Below are positions 16,483 through 23,804 of a stretch of 31,627 nt of DNA, piece after piece. The DNA comes from a virus. Location of the stretch: the IMG/VR virus record IMGVR_UViG_3300025646_000198, positions 1 through 31,627 of that record; one strand, given 5' to 3'. Position 1 is the first letter of the stretch; every line of letters starts with the position of its first letter. Under the pieces are notes generated by a model, which saw only the letters and a program-made list of their open reading frames with translations, made no database searches and had not been told where the DNA came from. A program made the translations under genes and the position numbers.

Positions 16483-16709
16483 AAATTGACTTCTCCTTTA
16501 ATCCAATTTCGTAAATCTTCAAAGTTTTTCATAAATAAATCGTCTAAATCAAAACGCATTAAAAACTTTATGCCATACGCTATGCCAAGTTGTTCAATGA
16601 CCACCACATTCTTACCAATTTTAGCAAGAACTGTGAATACAGGTGCTTTTTCGACCTTATAATCTATCTTCAAATCATCAAACAAGTCTTCTAATCTATT
16701 CTTCGCCAT
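16479..16709 (-). CDS. Hypothetical small protein
   Basis: 76 residues from ATG 16709 (MAKNRLEDLFDDLKIDYKVE), chosen because AGGAGG lies 7 bases upstream. The frame extends to 16772 but only into the Mom-like gene. The pattern is a helix, then strands (APVFTVLAKIGKNVVVIEQL), then a C-terminal helix with FMKNFEDLRNWIKG. It overlaps the end of the Mom-like gene by 14 bases. Function unknown; it could be a partner of the Mom-like protein because the two are coupled. Confidence 0.6.
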   Translation of the reverse strand: MAKNRLEDLFDDLKIDYKVEKAPVFTVLAKIGKNVVVIEQLGIAYGIKFLMRFDLDDLFMKNFEDLRNWIKGEVNL

Positions 16710-17508
16710 AATCTTCCTCCTGGAACAATGATACCACTTCTGTTGGTTTTTGGTAATTGTTTTCAAAAACATTCATGTTAAATTGTGGTTGTTCTATTTT
16801 TATAAACGATTTACTACCAACTCTTTTCTTAAAAACAAGTGAATCTGCTTTGGGATTCTTAATGTTTTTATATTCTTCGTATGAATCCAACACCTTTCTT
16901 GCTTTTTTGTTTAATGGCATAATATATCTAAACATTAGTCCGTCTATCTTGGCAATTCCTTTATGTTCGCAAAAACGTTGTGTTAGCCAAAAAATCTTTG
17001 TTTTGTTTTCAAACTTTGCGTTTTCAATACATAATTGTTTGGCACTTCGTGGGTGAATCTTCTCTTTGGTGTTCTCGTCCATATAAACACTTGTCCAAAA
17101 ACTACCAATGTATCGAAATGAACTTGCTTGATAAACATAACCAACCTTGCCCATAATTCCATCGGCTAATGTGTAAAGAAACTGAACACTTGGCATGTTT
17201 TGTTTTAACCACTTGACTAAAACGCTAATGGTTTGGCTTCCAAAAGCACCATTGTCATTAACATCTTTGCTAAAACACATCTTTCCAATCTCTAAATAAT
17301 CACTTGTTTTGTAATCGTGATTTGGAAAAATCTTTTTAATTGTTCCAAGTGGTTGAGTTCCATAACCAAGAGTGACAACGCCTTTCAATACATTATCTTC
17401 AAAGAATCCAAGATAAAACTTGTTTAATCTCGGCATAATTTTTGAATAATGATACTTGAAAACAAAACTTATTGCCTTGTTCTTGTCTATTTCTTTGATT
17501 TCTAACAT
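16696..17508 (-). CDS. Mom-like DNA-modification protein (GNAT-fold)
   Basis: 270 residues. It shows the ordered signatures of the phage Mu Mom family: KYHYSKIMP (19-26), FYLGFFEDNVLKGVVTLGYG (31-50), EIGKMCFSKDVNDNGAFGSQ (73-92), LYTLADGIMGKVGYVYQASS (111-130) with D116, and FRYIGSF then HPRSAKQ. Mom converts adenine to a carbamoylmethyl form and shields phage DNA from restriction. One position differs: the family's GHxGxVYQA reads GKVGYVYQA here. No Com-type activator is visible nearby. It lies in the recombination block right after RusA. Family call fairly secure; the exact base product is unknown. Confidence 0.75.
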   Translation of the reverse strand: MLEIKEIDKNKAISFVFKYHYSKIMPRLNKFYLGFFEDNVLKGVVTLGYGTQPLGTIKKIFPNHDYKTSDYLEIGKMCFSKDVNDNGAFGSQTISVLVKWLKQNMPSVQFLYTLADGIMGKVGYVYQASSFRYIGSFWTSVYMDENTKEKIHPRSAKQLCIENAKFENKTKIFWLTQRFCEHKGIAKIDGLMFRYIMPLNKKARKVLDSYEEYKNIKNPKADSLVFKKRVGSKSFIKIEQPQFNMNVFENNYQKPTEVVSLFQEEDYGEE

Positions 17509-17969
17509 TATTCCTTTTCGTAGATGACTACGACAACCCTTTCTGTCGTTATATTATCATAACAATAGAATTTATCAACAGTTAATCGCACCACACTTGC
17601 GTCATCGTCATAGGCAACGCCATTCAACCCATCTAAAATTGCTTTGGCGATATTATCGGTATCGGGTTTCTTGGTGGGGAACTTATCTTCAATCAAGTTT
17701 AACGCTTCTTGTTTCTTGGTTAATTTTGGTTTTGTGAAAAATGCTTGAATTTCAATTATAAGGGGTTTTTTACCATAGGTAGTGTTTTTACACTCGGAAA
17801 TGATTTTCGCCTTGCTATGAGCCTCTAAATAGGCTTCTACGACATTTTGCTTATAAGAAATGTTCTCTTGTGGTGAATACATGCGAATAAACTTACCCAT
17901 ACGGACTGCTCTTGGTCGTTTTTGACCAAAGGGTTTGCCCAATACAGTAAATTGGATTCTATTCTTCAT
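17508..17969 (-). CDS. rusA: RusA-family Holliday junction resolvase (canonical copy)
   Basis: 153 residues. It starts with FTVLGKPFGQKRPRAVRMG, the usual RusA N-terminal strand and basic loop. The catalytic block KKPDTDNIAKAILDGLNGVA (101-119) holds D103, D105, K109 and D113, and YDDDASVVRL (120-129) supplies a further acidic site. RusA dimers cut Holliday junctions and branched DNA, so this enzyme should resolve recombination and packaging intermediates. It overlaps the degenerate paralogue upstream by 4 bases and touches the Mom-like gene. Confidence 0.9.
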   Translation of the reverse strand: MKNRIQFTVLGKPFGQKRPRAVRMGKFIRMYSPQENISYKQNVVEAYLEAHSKAKIISECKNTTYGKKPLIIEIQAFFTKPKLTKKQEALNLIEDKFPTKKPDTDNIAKAILDGLNGVAYDDDASVVRLTVDKFYCYDNITTERVVVVIYEKE

Positions 17970-18343
17970 AATTTATACACCTCGAACTCCACCTTTTGAT
18001 AAGGGTTTGTTAATTTGTTAATAAATATCTCGGCAACTTGTTTCTTGGAGTCATACGCAACGTTTTCTAACGCTTCAATGACCAATTCGGTAATGCGTAA
18101 GATGTCGGTGGAACGGAACGAGTATTTTTCGTGTTGTTCATACACCGATTCTTTCACTTTTCGGTCATAAATGTTAATGGACAACCCTACTGGTTCAGGT
18201 TGCCCATAATATCGATCGCCATAATGTGCTACATACGCTTTGGCAACATCTGCCATAAACTTTTGCTTTTCGGCTGGTGCTTTGAACCACACTTGTTTTG
18301 AGTAATACTCAAACGTAATGGTGGGTTTAGGTGCGTTTTTCAT
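17966..18343 (-). CDS. RusA-like protein with degenerate active site
   Basis: 125 residues. Residues 78-106 align with the RusA catalytic block of the next gene: STDILRITELVIEALENVAY then DSKKQVAEI. Aligned against KPDTDNIAKAILDGLNGVAY it keeps D80, the hydrophobic helix and the AY-D step. It replaces the second Asp with Leu (82), Asn with Arg (83), Lys with Glu (86) and Asp with Glu (90), and the DDD step becomes DSK. It is therefore probably a non-catalytic relative, perhaps a heterodimer partner or a DNA-binding regulator. It overlaps the canonical gene by 4 bases. Confidence 0.6.
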   Translation of the reverse strand: MKNAPKPTITFEYYSKQVWFKAPAEKQKFMADVAKAYVAHYGDRYYGQPEPVGLSINIYDRKVKESVYEQHEKYSFRSTDILRITELVIEALENVAYDSKKQVAEIFINKLTNPYQKVEFEVYKL

Positions 18344-18641
18344 TGAGTTTTTTATACCCCTTAATGAACTTTAACACAGCACTTTCTAAATCATTAAGGT
18401 TTTGTACGACTTTTCGAGTGGGTTGTTCATCTTCTTTTTTACCCATCTCTAAAAAAATGTAATAATCGTTATAAACAGCGTGATGAACCACACGCAATTT
18501 GTAGAGATATTCGTTATCGTCTTCCCAAAGTGCTTGTCCTTTGTGTGCTACATAGCCACGATTACGAAAGGTAAGTGGTTTATCTTGAAACCAATCGGCA
18601 CATTTACGGAACAATTTACCAACTTTTGCTAATTCAGTCAT
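18327..18641 (-). CDS. Hypothetical protein
   Basis: 104 residues, not recognised. A helix (MTELAKVGKLFRKCADWFQD), a β-region with GYVAHKGQALWEDDNEYLYK and YYIFLEMGKK, and a C-terminal amphipathic helix (LNDLESAVLKFIKGYKKLNE). It overlaps both neighbours by a few bases, so it is co-translated with the MazG-like and RusA-like genes. Confidence 0.6.
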   Translation of the reverse strand: MTELAKVGKLFRKCADWFQDKPLTFRNRGYVAHKGQALWEDDNEYLYKLRVVHHAVYNDYYIFLEMGKKEDEQPTRKVVQNLNDLESAVLKFIKGYKKLNEKRT

Positions 18642-18931
18642 TATTCTTCCTTGATGAATATGCCATTCACCATCTTACCTTTTCTATCTTTGATAACATC
18701 ATACGCTTCATCAATACAAAACTCAATGTCTAATTCAAGTTGCTCTGCCAAAATAGTCAAGACAACATAAATGTCGCCAATAGCGTCTATCACTTGGTTC
18801 TTTTGGTCACGTGCTAATCCACTTGCTAACTCACCGACTTCTTCCATCAATTTAATCATTTGCTTTGATGGTTCGGCAGTGTTAAGCCCACGATCAATCG
18901 CCCATTGTCTAATCTTTTCGGTTGTTGTCAT
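18641..18931 (-). CDS. MazG-like nucleotide pyrophosphohydrolase
   Basis: 96 residues from ATG 18931 (MTTTEKIRQWAIDRGL). This start overlaps the phosphoesterase stop as ATGA and has GGAAGGA 9 bases upstream; the longer frame to 18958 lies inside that gene. The MazG signature is present: KLMEEVGELASGLA (E30, E31, E34) and VIDAIGDIYVVLTILAEQL (D49, D53). The family hydrolyses NTPs or dNTPs to monophosphates. In phages it is thought to adjust nucleotide pools or to lower host ppGpp. It is a single four-helix domain, as usual for phage versions. Confidence 0.85.
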   Translation of the reverse strand: MTTTEKIRQWAIDRGLNTAEPSKQMIKLMEEVGELASGLARDQKNQVIDAIGDIYVVLTILAEQLELDIEFCIDEAYDVIKDRKGKMVNGIFIKEE

Positions 18932-20142
18932 TTCGTTAAGTCCTTCCATTGTTGCCAATCGTTCTTAATATGTTTATATTGAATAATGCTTTCGGGGACA
19001 ATACGAGTGACTGTGCCTTCTTCATCAAAATCAACGGTCACAATCCACGCACCACTTGTGTTTTGTATGCGTTTTCCTTTTTCCCAATCGCTTTGTGAGT
19101 GGGTTGATGGCACTTCAAAGTAATGGACATTTCGGTATTGGAAGTAAAGCGACTTGTGATGGTGTCCAACAAACAAGATATTCGGTTTATCGCCACCACT
19201 TAATGAATCCAAATACTTTTGTCCTGCGTATGATGTCGCATACGATGAACCATCTTGTGGGTGGAATAACTCCATTTTACATTTATCATTGAGTTTAATG
19301 ACTGCCGTATTGATACCAAGATAAATCATATCAGGTCGTTGTGCCGAAATACCTTTACCGATATTCGCACCACCATTTTCAATGTGAAAGTGATCGTGGT
19401 TTCCTGTAATGAAGTAAGTGGTAATGCCGTCACGATGTGGGTAAGCACTCACAATATGTTCTAATTGTTCGTCAAACGAAATAGCGTGTAGCGAGAAAAT
19501 GTGGGCTGGGCGAGAACGCTTAAACCCTTCACTAATGTCGCCACAATGATAAACAGTATCAATGCCACGTTCTACTGCTAAATCGTAGAGATAGTGAATA
19601 AACGAGGTTTGTTCATTAACCGAACCCATGTGCGAATCGCTTAACACCATAAAGGTTTTGGACTTCACCACACCAACAGCGTGTTCATACTCTTGTTTAT
19701 CTTGGCGTAAAGTCGTATCAATGGCGTATTGTTGATAACCACCGATATTGACTTTCTTTAATTGGACAATACCTTCGTTTTCAATAAGCGAGAGATAACC
19801 AAGTGCTTCCACTTCACTCACGCCAGCACGATACGCTAATTCTTTTAGTTGTTTCGCACCACTTTTTAACAGTGAAACAATTTTAGTTTTCACATCGGAA
19901 TCGACACCACCATTTTGGTCAATGACTTCTTTGATTTCTTTTTCGTATTTTGCTTCTAAATCACCCAAGACTTTAACGGCTCGGTTATACCTTGCCCTCC
20001 AAATATCTTTGGTTGCTGTTTCTTGGAAGAAATCGTTTAGTTTAGCACTTGCTAATTTCCAAATGATTTGCTTACTGCGTGGTTCGGCACACGTGCGAGT
20101 GATTTCAATGATTTTGTCACGATCGGTTGTAAAGTTATACAT
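18928..20142 (-). CDS. Metallophosphoesterase with N-terminal winged-helix domain
   Basis: 404 residues. Residues ~85-145 form a winged helix-turn-helix (KQLKELAYRAGVSEVEALGY then LSLIENEGIV and a YQQYAID wing). A calcineurin-type phosphoesterase follows with all metal motifs: D169-S-H171, G201-D202, G247-N-H-D-H and G326-H-H-H. Enzymes of this fold act as nucleases (Mre11/SbcD), 2',3'-cyclic phosphodiesterases or protein phosphatases. The DNA-binding domain and the recombination neighbours favour a nucleic-acid substrate. That is inference. It overlaps the MazG-like gene by 4 bases. Confidence 0.8.
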   Translation of the reverse strand: MYNFTTDRDKIIEITRTCAEPRSKQIIWKLASAKLNDFFQETATKDIWRARYNRAVKVLGDLEAKYEKEIKEVIDQNGGVDSDVKTKIVSLLKSGAKQLKELAYRAGVSEVEALGYLSLIENEGIVQLKKVNIGGYQQYAIDTTLRQDKQEYEHAVGVVKSKTFMVLSDSHMGSVNEQTSFIHYLYDLAVERGIDTVYHCGDISEGFKRSRPAHIFSLHAISFDEQLEHIVSAYPHRDGITTYFITGNHDHFHIENGGANIGKGISAQRPDMIYLGINTAVIKLNDKCKMELFHPQDGSSYATSYAGQKYLDSLSGGDKPNILFVGHHHKSLYFQYRNVHYFEVPSTHSQSDWEKGKRIQNTSGAWIVTVDFDEEGTVTRIVPESIIQYKHIKNDWQQWKDLTK

Positions 20143-20143
20143 G

Positions 20144-20377
20144 TTATATTCCTAATTCCTTAAATAATTGTGTGATAGCCATTAAGACATCAGCGTCTGT
20201 ATAGACAGGCATTGTTTCTTCTTCGATTTCGGCAATGATACAAAACTCTTTGTTCTTCTTATCAACATTAACAAAGTTGATTTGTTGTGCGTCTATCTTC
20301 TTACTAAACGACACAAAGTTTTCACTTTCACTAACAATAGTATAACCTATCATCGCAAATCGTTCTTTGGCAGTCAT
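20144..20377 (-). CDS. Small GY-type hypothetical protein
   Basis: 77 residues: a helix KERFAMIGY, then strands TIVSESENFVSFSKKI, QQINFVNVDKKNKEFCIIAE, then a C-terminal helix VLMAITQLFKELGI. The layout (helix ending in GY or GF, then a β-meander) is shared with the genes starting at 24661, 24285 and 21477. Small proteins of this form are common in Firmicutes phages without a known function. Its start overlaps the previous stop. Confidence 0.6.
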   Translation of the reverse strand: MTAKERFAMIGYTIVSESENFVSFSKKIDAQQINFVNVDKKNKEFCIIAEIEEETMPVYTDADVLMAITQLFKELGI

Positions 20378-20802
20378 TATTCGCCACCTTCATATTCTTT
20401 GGCAAAGGTTTCAAAGTAATCACGTGCCATTGAATCACCAAACACTAATCGCATTTGTCCATTAAGGTTTGCTTTATGGTCTTTCCACGCCAAACGCTTA
20501 ATCATCGCCTTAATAGATTTCCAACGGTTAATGGAATATTCTTTATATTCATCTTCATTGGCAATCTTAATCCCTTGTGGTGTCGATAAGATAATCTTTT
20601 GGATCACACCACTTTCGTTGATTCTACGAATATCAATCGTCATAAAATAACGAACACCCGAATCGTGGAAGTTAATTTCCACAAGTGGGTCAGTTCCATA
20701 ATCTTCTTTCATGCGTTCGTAGATTTCACGTTGCGTAAGCCACGTATTCGCATTGTCCTTTAATAAGTCGTATAACTTCCATTGTCTTGTCGTAAGTTCC
20801 AT
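20377..20802 (-). CDS. Conserved phage protein with winged-helix N-terminus
   Basis: 141 residues. It opens with LTTRQWKLYDLLKDNANTWL and TQREIYERMKEDYG, a winged-helix-like start. Then come NFHDSGVRYFMTIDIRRINE and SGVIQKIILSTPQGIKIANE, and a basic C-terminal half (RWKSIKAMIKRLAWKDHKAN then GQMRLVFGDS). I recall a phage family from low-GC Gram-positives with the same LTxRQ, HDSxAR and GxIQKII phrases and no proven role. DNA binding is plausible, perhaps at the origin. TTTCCTCC complement (GGAGG) precedes the ATG. Confidence 0.65.
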   Translation of the reverse strand: MELTTRQWKLYDLLKDNANTWLTQREIYERMKEDYGTDPLVEINFHDSGVRYFMTIDIRRINESGVIQKIILSTPQGIKIANEDEYKEYSINRWKSIKAMIKRLAWKDHKANLNGQMRLVFGDSMARDYFETFAKEYEGGE

Positions 20803-20832
20803 AACATTTCCTCCTGTATGGTTTTCTTTATT

Positions 20833-21042
20833 TTAATTGATAATCTTATCTTCGTCAAGTCCAAATTCGTCATTGATTAAATCGTCCATTGTTTCCATTA
20901 ACACATTGATTTGTTCTGCGATGTCTTGTCGCTTTTCTTCATCAACTTCTACGATCAACTCGGCAAACAGTTTAGACAATTTATATGCCATTTGTGATAA
21001 TTCGGCATAAACCTTTTGTTCATCGCTTAATAGATTTTCCAA
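20833..21042 (-). CDS. Small acidic helical protein
   Basis: 69 residues, almost entirely helical and acidic (LSQMAYKLSKLFAELIVEVD, EKRQDIAEQINVLMETMDDL). Likely a coiled-coil hairpin that oligomerises or inhibits a partner. It overlaps the upstream gene by 23 bases. No family recognised. Confidence 0.55.
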   Translation of the reverse strand: MENLLSDEQKVYAELSQMAYKLSKLFAELIVEVDEEKRQDIAEQINVLMETMDDLINDEFGLDEDKIIN

Positions 21043-21238
21043 TTTTGTCTAACTCCTGTGATGATTTATCAAGTAATCGGTGTTTTCGCATTATATCGTA
21101 GAAGTATCGTAATTGCTTTTTTAAGTCATCGGCTATCTCTAATAATAACGTTGAACCACATTCTTCGTGAATGTCATAACACTTGTTAATCATTAAGAAG
21201 ATTTCGTTAGCGTGTCTTTTTGCTTCTTCGTATTTCAT
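21020..21238 (-). CDS. Small helical hypothetical protein
   Basis: 72 residues, helical throughout (YEEAKRHANEIFLMINKCYD, LLLEIADDLKKQLRYFYDIM), ending basic (IGKSIKR). It overlaps the gene on each side, as expected in a compact early operon. No recognised family. Confidence 0.55.
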   Translation of the reverse strand: MKYEEAKRHANEIFLMINKCYDIHEECGSTLLLEIADDLKKQLRYFYDIMRKHRLLDKSSQELDKIGKSIKR

Positions 21239-21477
21239 TTCCAGAATAACTCCTTAAAGATAAAGTCATTGATTAACGTGTGGAATCGCTTTGATACGCT
21301 AATAGGTTTTTTCACACCATTACGCACCGTATAATAGTCGTAATACTCCAAATGGCAGTAGAATATCAATGTTTCACGATACGTAATATGTTTGCGTTCG
21401 TAGATAATCGTTCCCATGTTATTCAGGACTTCTACAAACCCCATATCTTTTAGCGTATCGCTTGGTTTAATTGCCAT
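21235..21477 (-). CDS. Small GY-type hypothetical protein
   Basis: 80 residues from ATG 21477 (MAIKPSDTLKDMGFVEVL), preferred over the longer frame to 21513 because it overlaps the upstream stop by only 11 bases and has GGGAAG before it. Helix LKDMGF, then alternating strands (TIIYERKHITYRETLIFYCH, YDYYTVRNG), then a basic helix. Same layout as the proteins starting at 24661, 24285 and 20377. Function unknown. Confidence 0.6.
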   Translation of the reverse strand: MAIKPSDTLKDMGFVEVLNNMGTIIYERKHITYRETLIFYCHLEYYDYYTVRNGVKKPISVSKRFHTLINDFIFKELFWK

Positions 21478-21820
21478 AGTTGTCTTCCCATACATCTTCT
21501 TCACTGGGTTCAAACGTGCGTTCTACCCACTTGTTGATTTGGTTGGTAAAGCGTTCAATAATAACCAAGTGTAATGCGTTAATCACTTCTTCTGGCAACG
21601 ATGAGTCATAGTCCATTAAATAATAGACTTGGTGGCGATCATACACATTGTAGCCCAACTTTTCATTGACAAGATTGAAGATAAGTTCTTCTTCGGTATT
21701 GTTGATATAGAACGATTCACCTTCGGGATTGTTGTAATCTTGGTTAGGGTAGATACTCGTTCCTGTGCTATCAGTGTCGATAAGATAACTTCCGTATTCA
21801 CTTTGGTATTCTTTTGCCAT
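21467..21820 (-). CDS. Hypothetical acidic protein
   Basis: 117 residues from ATG 21820 (MAKEYQSEYGSYLIDTD); AGGTGG lies 9 bases upstream. The frame reaches 21832 through a GTG that is part of that site. It is Asn/Asp/Glu/Tyr-rich, with a helix ELIFNLVNEKLGY, then PEEVINALHLVIIERFTNQI and an acidic end (EPSEEDVWEDNYGN). No recognised family. It follows the SSB gene. Confidence 0.6.
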   Translation of the reverse strand: MAKEYQSEYGSYLIDTDSTGTSIYPNQDYNNPEGESFYINNTEEELIFNLVNEKLGYNVYDRHQVYYLMDYDSSLPEEVINALHLVIIERFTNQINKWVERTFEPSEEDVWEDNYGN

Positions 21821-21847
21821 GGTATTAACCACCTTTCTACACTTATA

Positions 21848-22264
21848 TTAAAACGGCAAGTCTTCATCGTCAAGCATTGTTTTGATTTCTTGAATCTCTT
21901 TTTGAATCGGATTCTTTTCTTTTTTTGGATTTAAGGTCTTAAAAGGTTCGTCATAATGCTTTTCAACATCAACCCTTTCGCCAATCAAGTTTAAATCAAA
22001 CGCTTGTTTGCCACCATAGTTAATGCTAATGTTTCCACGAACGACACAGTGGAATTGTTTTTCACATTCTTGGATTAACTCAATGGTGTCTTGGTCAAAT
22101 AACACAAAGTTAAAATAACGTTTGTTTTCAATGTCGTAATTAGTACCACCATAACGTGTTTGAACCACTTGTAATCGGCAATATAACTTGCCACTCTTTT
22201 CACTTTTCTTAATTAGTGGTTTTAATTCAACAACCCCACCAATCGCAAATTTGTTTGTTTCCAT
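21848..22264 (-). CDS. ssb: Single-stranded DNA-binding protein with classical acidic tip
   Basis: 138 residues. The OB-fold strands are visible in FAIGGVVELKPLIKKSEKSG, KLYCRLQVVQTRYGG, RYFNFVLFDQ and CVVRGNISINYGGKQAFDLN. After a Lys/Pro linker the protein ends DDEDLPF, the conserved SSB tail that recruits recombination and replication proteins. It overlaps the preceding SSB-like gene by one base (TAATG). It should coat phage ssDNA and hand it to the Sak3 annealing protein. Confidence 0.8.
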   Translation of the reverse strand: METNKFAIGGVVELKPLIKKSEKSGKLYCRLQVVQTRYGGTNYDIENKRYFNFVLFDQDTIELIQECEKQFHCVVRGNISINYGGKQAFDLNLIGERVDVEKHYDEPFKTLNPKKEKNPIQKEIQEIKTMLDDEDLPF

Positions 22265-22773
22265 TATTTTAACTTCCCTAATTCTATTGCTAATTCTTCT
22301 TCGGTTAATTCACTAACGGGCTTTGATAACTTTGGTGCTGGTGGTGGTGTCCGTTGGAACACAGTGGTATTCTCATAAATTTCTTTGGGAACACCTTTTT
22401 CTTGTTCGCTTTTTGGTTTGATCACAGGCAACATCATCTTTTCAATGATTTCAATTTCGTTGGCAAGTAATTTAATCACCGTTCGTGGTGCTTCATCTTT
22501 CGTGTAAGTTTCCACACTCACGTTGCCCTTAACACGCACATACGCTTGTTGATTTAAGGCAAATAACTTTTCAGCGTATTCTGGGTTAAAGCATAAGATT
22601 TGAAAACCTTTATATCGGTCTTTTCCATCTTTGGTCTTATAGGGTTGTTGTAATAAGAAAAGTAAATAGGGTTTCTTATTCTTGAACGTGTTGTATCGAC
22701 GGAAACCATAACGAACCAAACCCGTAAGTTCAAATTCGTTAATGTCGCTTCCAATACGGGGATTATTCGCCAT
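22264..22773 (-). CDS. SSB-like OB-fold protein lacking the acidic tip
   Basis: 169 residues. The OB-type pattern matches the next gene: FELTGLVRYGFRRYNTFKNK, PYLLFLLQQPY, FQILCFNPEYAEKLF, AYVRVKGNVSVETY, TVIKLLANEIEII. The C-terminal ~45 residues are Pro/Lys-rich and end ELAIELGKLK, with no DDxxPF tip. Two consecutive OB-fold proteins, one with and one without the protein-recruiting tip, suggest divided labour or a hetero-oligomer. Its start overlaps the 56-residue gene by 11 bases. Confidence 0.65.
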   Translation of the reverse strand: MANNPRIGSDINEFELTGLVRYGFRRYNTFKNKKPYLLFLLQQPYKTKDGKDRYKGFQILCFNPEYAEKLFALNQQAYVRVKGNVSVETYTKDEAPRTVIKLLANEIEIIEKMMLPVIKPKSEQEKGVPKEIYENTTVFQRTPPPAPKLSKPVSELTEEELAIELGKLK

Positions 22774-22933
22774 CAGTGGTTTCCAACTTTAATTGTTCTT
22801 CGGCTTGGGTTTTAATCTTTGTCCAAAGTTGTAAGACATTTTCTAATGGTAATTTGCTTAACGCCACCAATAAGATATTGACTTCATCAACCGTAAGACC
22901 TTCTAAACTAACGACTTGTTTTTCTTGTGCCAT
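22763..22933 (-). CDS. Small helical protein between Sak3 and SSB genes
   Basis: 56 residues, start ATG 22933 (MAQEKQVVSLEGLTVDEVNI). Two helices, the second LPLENVLQLWTKIKTQAEEQ. The phrase LTVDEVN-L--AL-KLP-E-V--L--KI--Q resembles small proteins I recall beside ssDNA-binding genes in other low-GC phages, without a proven role. It overlaps the SSB-like gene by 11 bases, and GAAGG precedes its ATG. Confidence 0.65.
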   Translation of the reverse strand: MAQEKQVVSLEGLTVDEVNILLVALSKLPLENVLQLWTKIKTQAEEQLKLETTDGE

Positions 22934-22951
22934 ATTATGACCTTCTTTCTT

Positions 22952-23587
22952 TTATTGTTTCTTTGCTAACAAACCTTGAATGTTTAATAGCAGTGATCGA
23001 CCTTGTGCTTCTGTTAGGTCACTAAATTTTAACACACCTAATTTCATAATGTGGTGATTAACTTTCGTGCGTTCTTCGGCATTAAGTTGCTCAAACGCTT
23101 CTTGAAGTTGTGAGACGGTGTTTTCTCGAATGACTTCTTTTTCACCACCAGCAACCACCATTTGTTTTGGTTTGTATTCGGTGTTCTTGGTATCATCTTC
23201 GGGTAAATCTTCACCTGCGTAGATGTATAAACCTAAACCATGACGACTAATCGCTTTGGTCAATGAACGTTGAATCGCTTTATTGACATCAAATGACGTA
23301 AGCGTTTCTAACGGAATCGATTTATTACGGAAGTCCATAACGGGCAAGTATTCAATGTGTTCAAGTCCTTCAACCGTCACACCCGTTTTAACCCACGCTG
23401 TTTTGCCATCAGTGAAGTAGTTCCACCCTTGTTGGTTTTCATAGACCGTATAAGTCGCAGTGGGGAAGTTTTCTTTTAATACACCCCACGCCCACGCCCA
23501 CGATAAATAGGTAAGACCATTTTTTGCTTCCGTCTTATCATTGACATTAACTTTCGACAACTTCTTGTAAATTTCTTCTTGTGCCAT
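22952..23587 (-). CDS. Sak3-family single-strand annealing protein (DUF1071)
   Basis: 211 residues from ATG 23587 (MAQEEIYKKLSKVNV), which has AAAGGAAA upstream; the frame allows a start 15 bases earlier. The motif YLSWAWAWGVLKENFPTATY, the block TLTSFDVNKAIQRSLTKAIS and RHGLGLYIYAGEDLP are the hallmarks of DUF1071/Sak3, a Rad52-superfamily annealing protein first described in lactococcal phages. It pairs complementary ssDNA during phage recombination, and the adjacent SSB genes support this. Confidence 0.8.
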   Translation of the reverse strand: MAQEEIYKKLSKVNVNDKTEAKNGLTYLSWAWAWGVLKENFPTATYTVYENQQGWNYFTDGKTAWVKTGVTVEGLEHIEYLPVMDFRNKSIPLETLTSFDVNKAIQRSLTKAISRHGLGLYIYAGEDLPEDDTKNTEYKPKQMVVAGGEKEVIRENTVSQLQEAFEQLNAEERTKVNHHIMKLGVLKFSDLTEAQGRSLLLNIQGLLAKKQ

Positions 23588-23588
23588 A

Positions 23589-23762
23589 CTATTTCCTTTC
23601 ATTTAACCCACATGTTAAGTGAGTGTATCGCTTTTTACCGAGTGCGATCAAGAACCTCGTTTTTTTGCCACAATACATACAACGCCTTCCCGACTTGTGT
23701 GTCCATAGGTGCGTTATGTCGCAAACACCAATATCGGGCCACACGTATTTTGTCTTATACAT
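23589..23762 (-). CDS. Small basic protein with zinc-binding cysteines
   Basis: 57 residues, start ATG 23762 (MYKTKYVWPDIGVCDITHLW) with AGGAAG 7 bases upstream. Cys and His residues are arranged VCDITHLWTH, then RRCMYCGKKTR, then YTHLTCG. At least one CxxC with further Cys/His could hold one zinc ion. It is strongly basic in the second half, so nucleic-acid binding is plausible. It ends one base before the Sak3 ATG. Confidence 0.7.
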   Translation of the reverse strand: MYKTKYVWPDIGVCDITHLWTHKSGRRCMYCGKKTRFLIALGKKRYTHLTCGLNERK

Positions 23763-23804
23763 ATATCACTTCCTTTCTATGAGATAACAATATACCTAAA
23801 CGGA

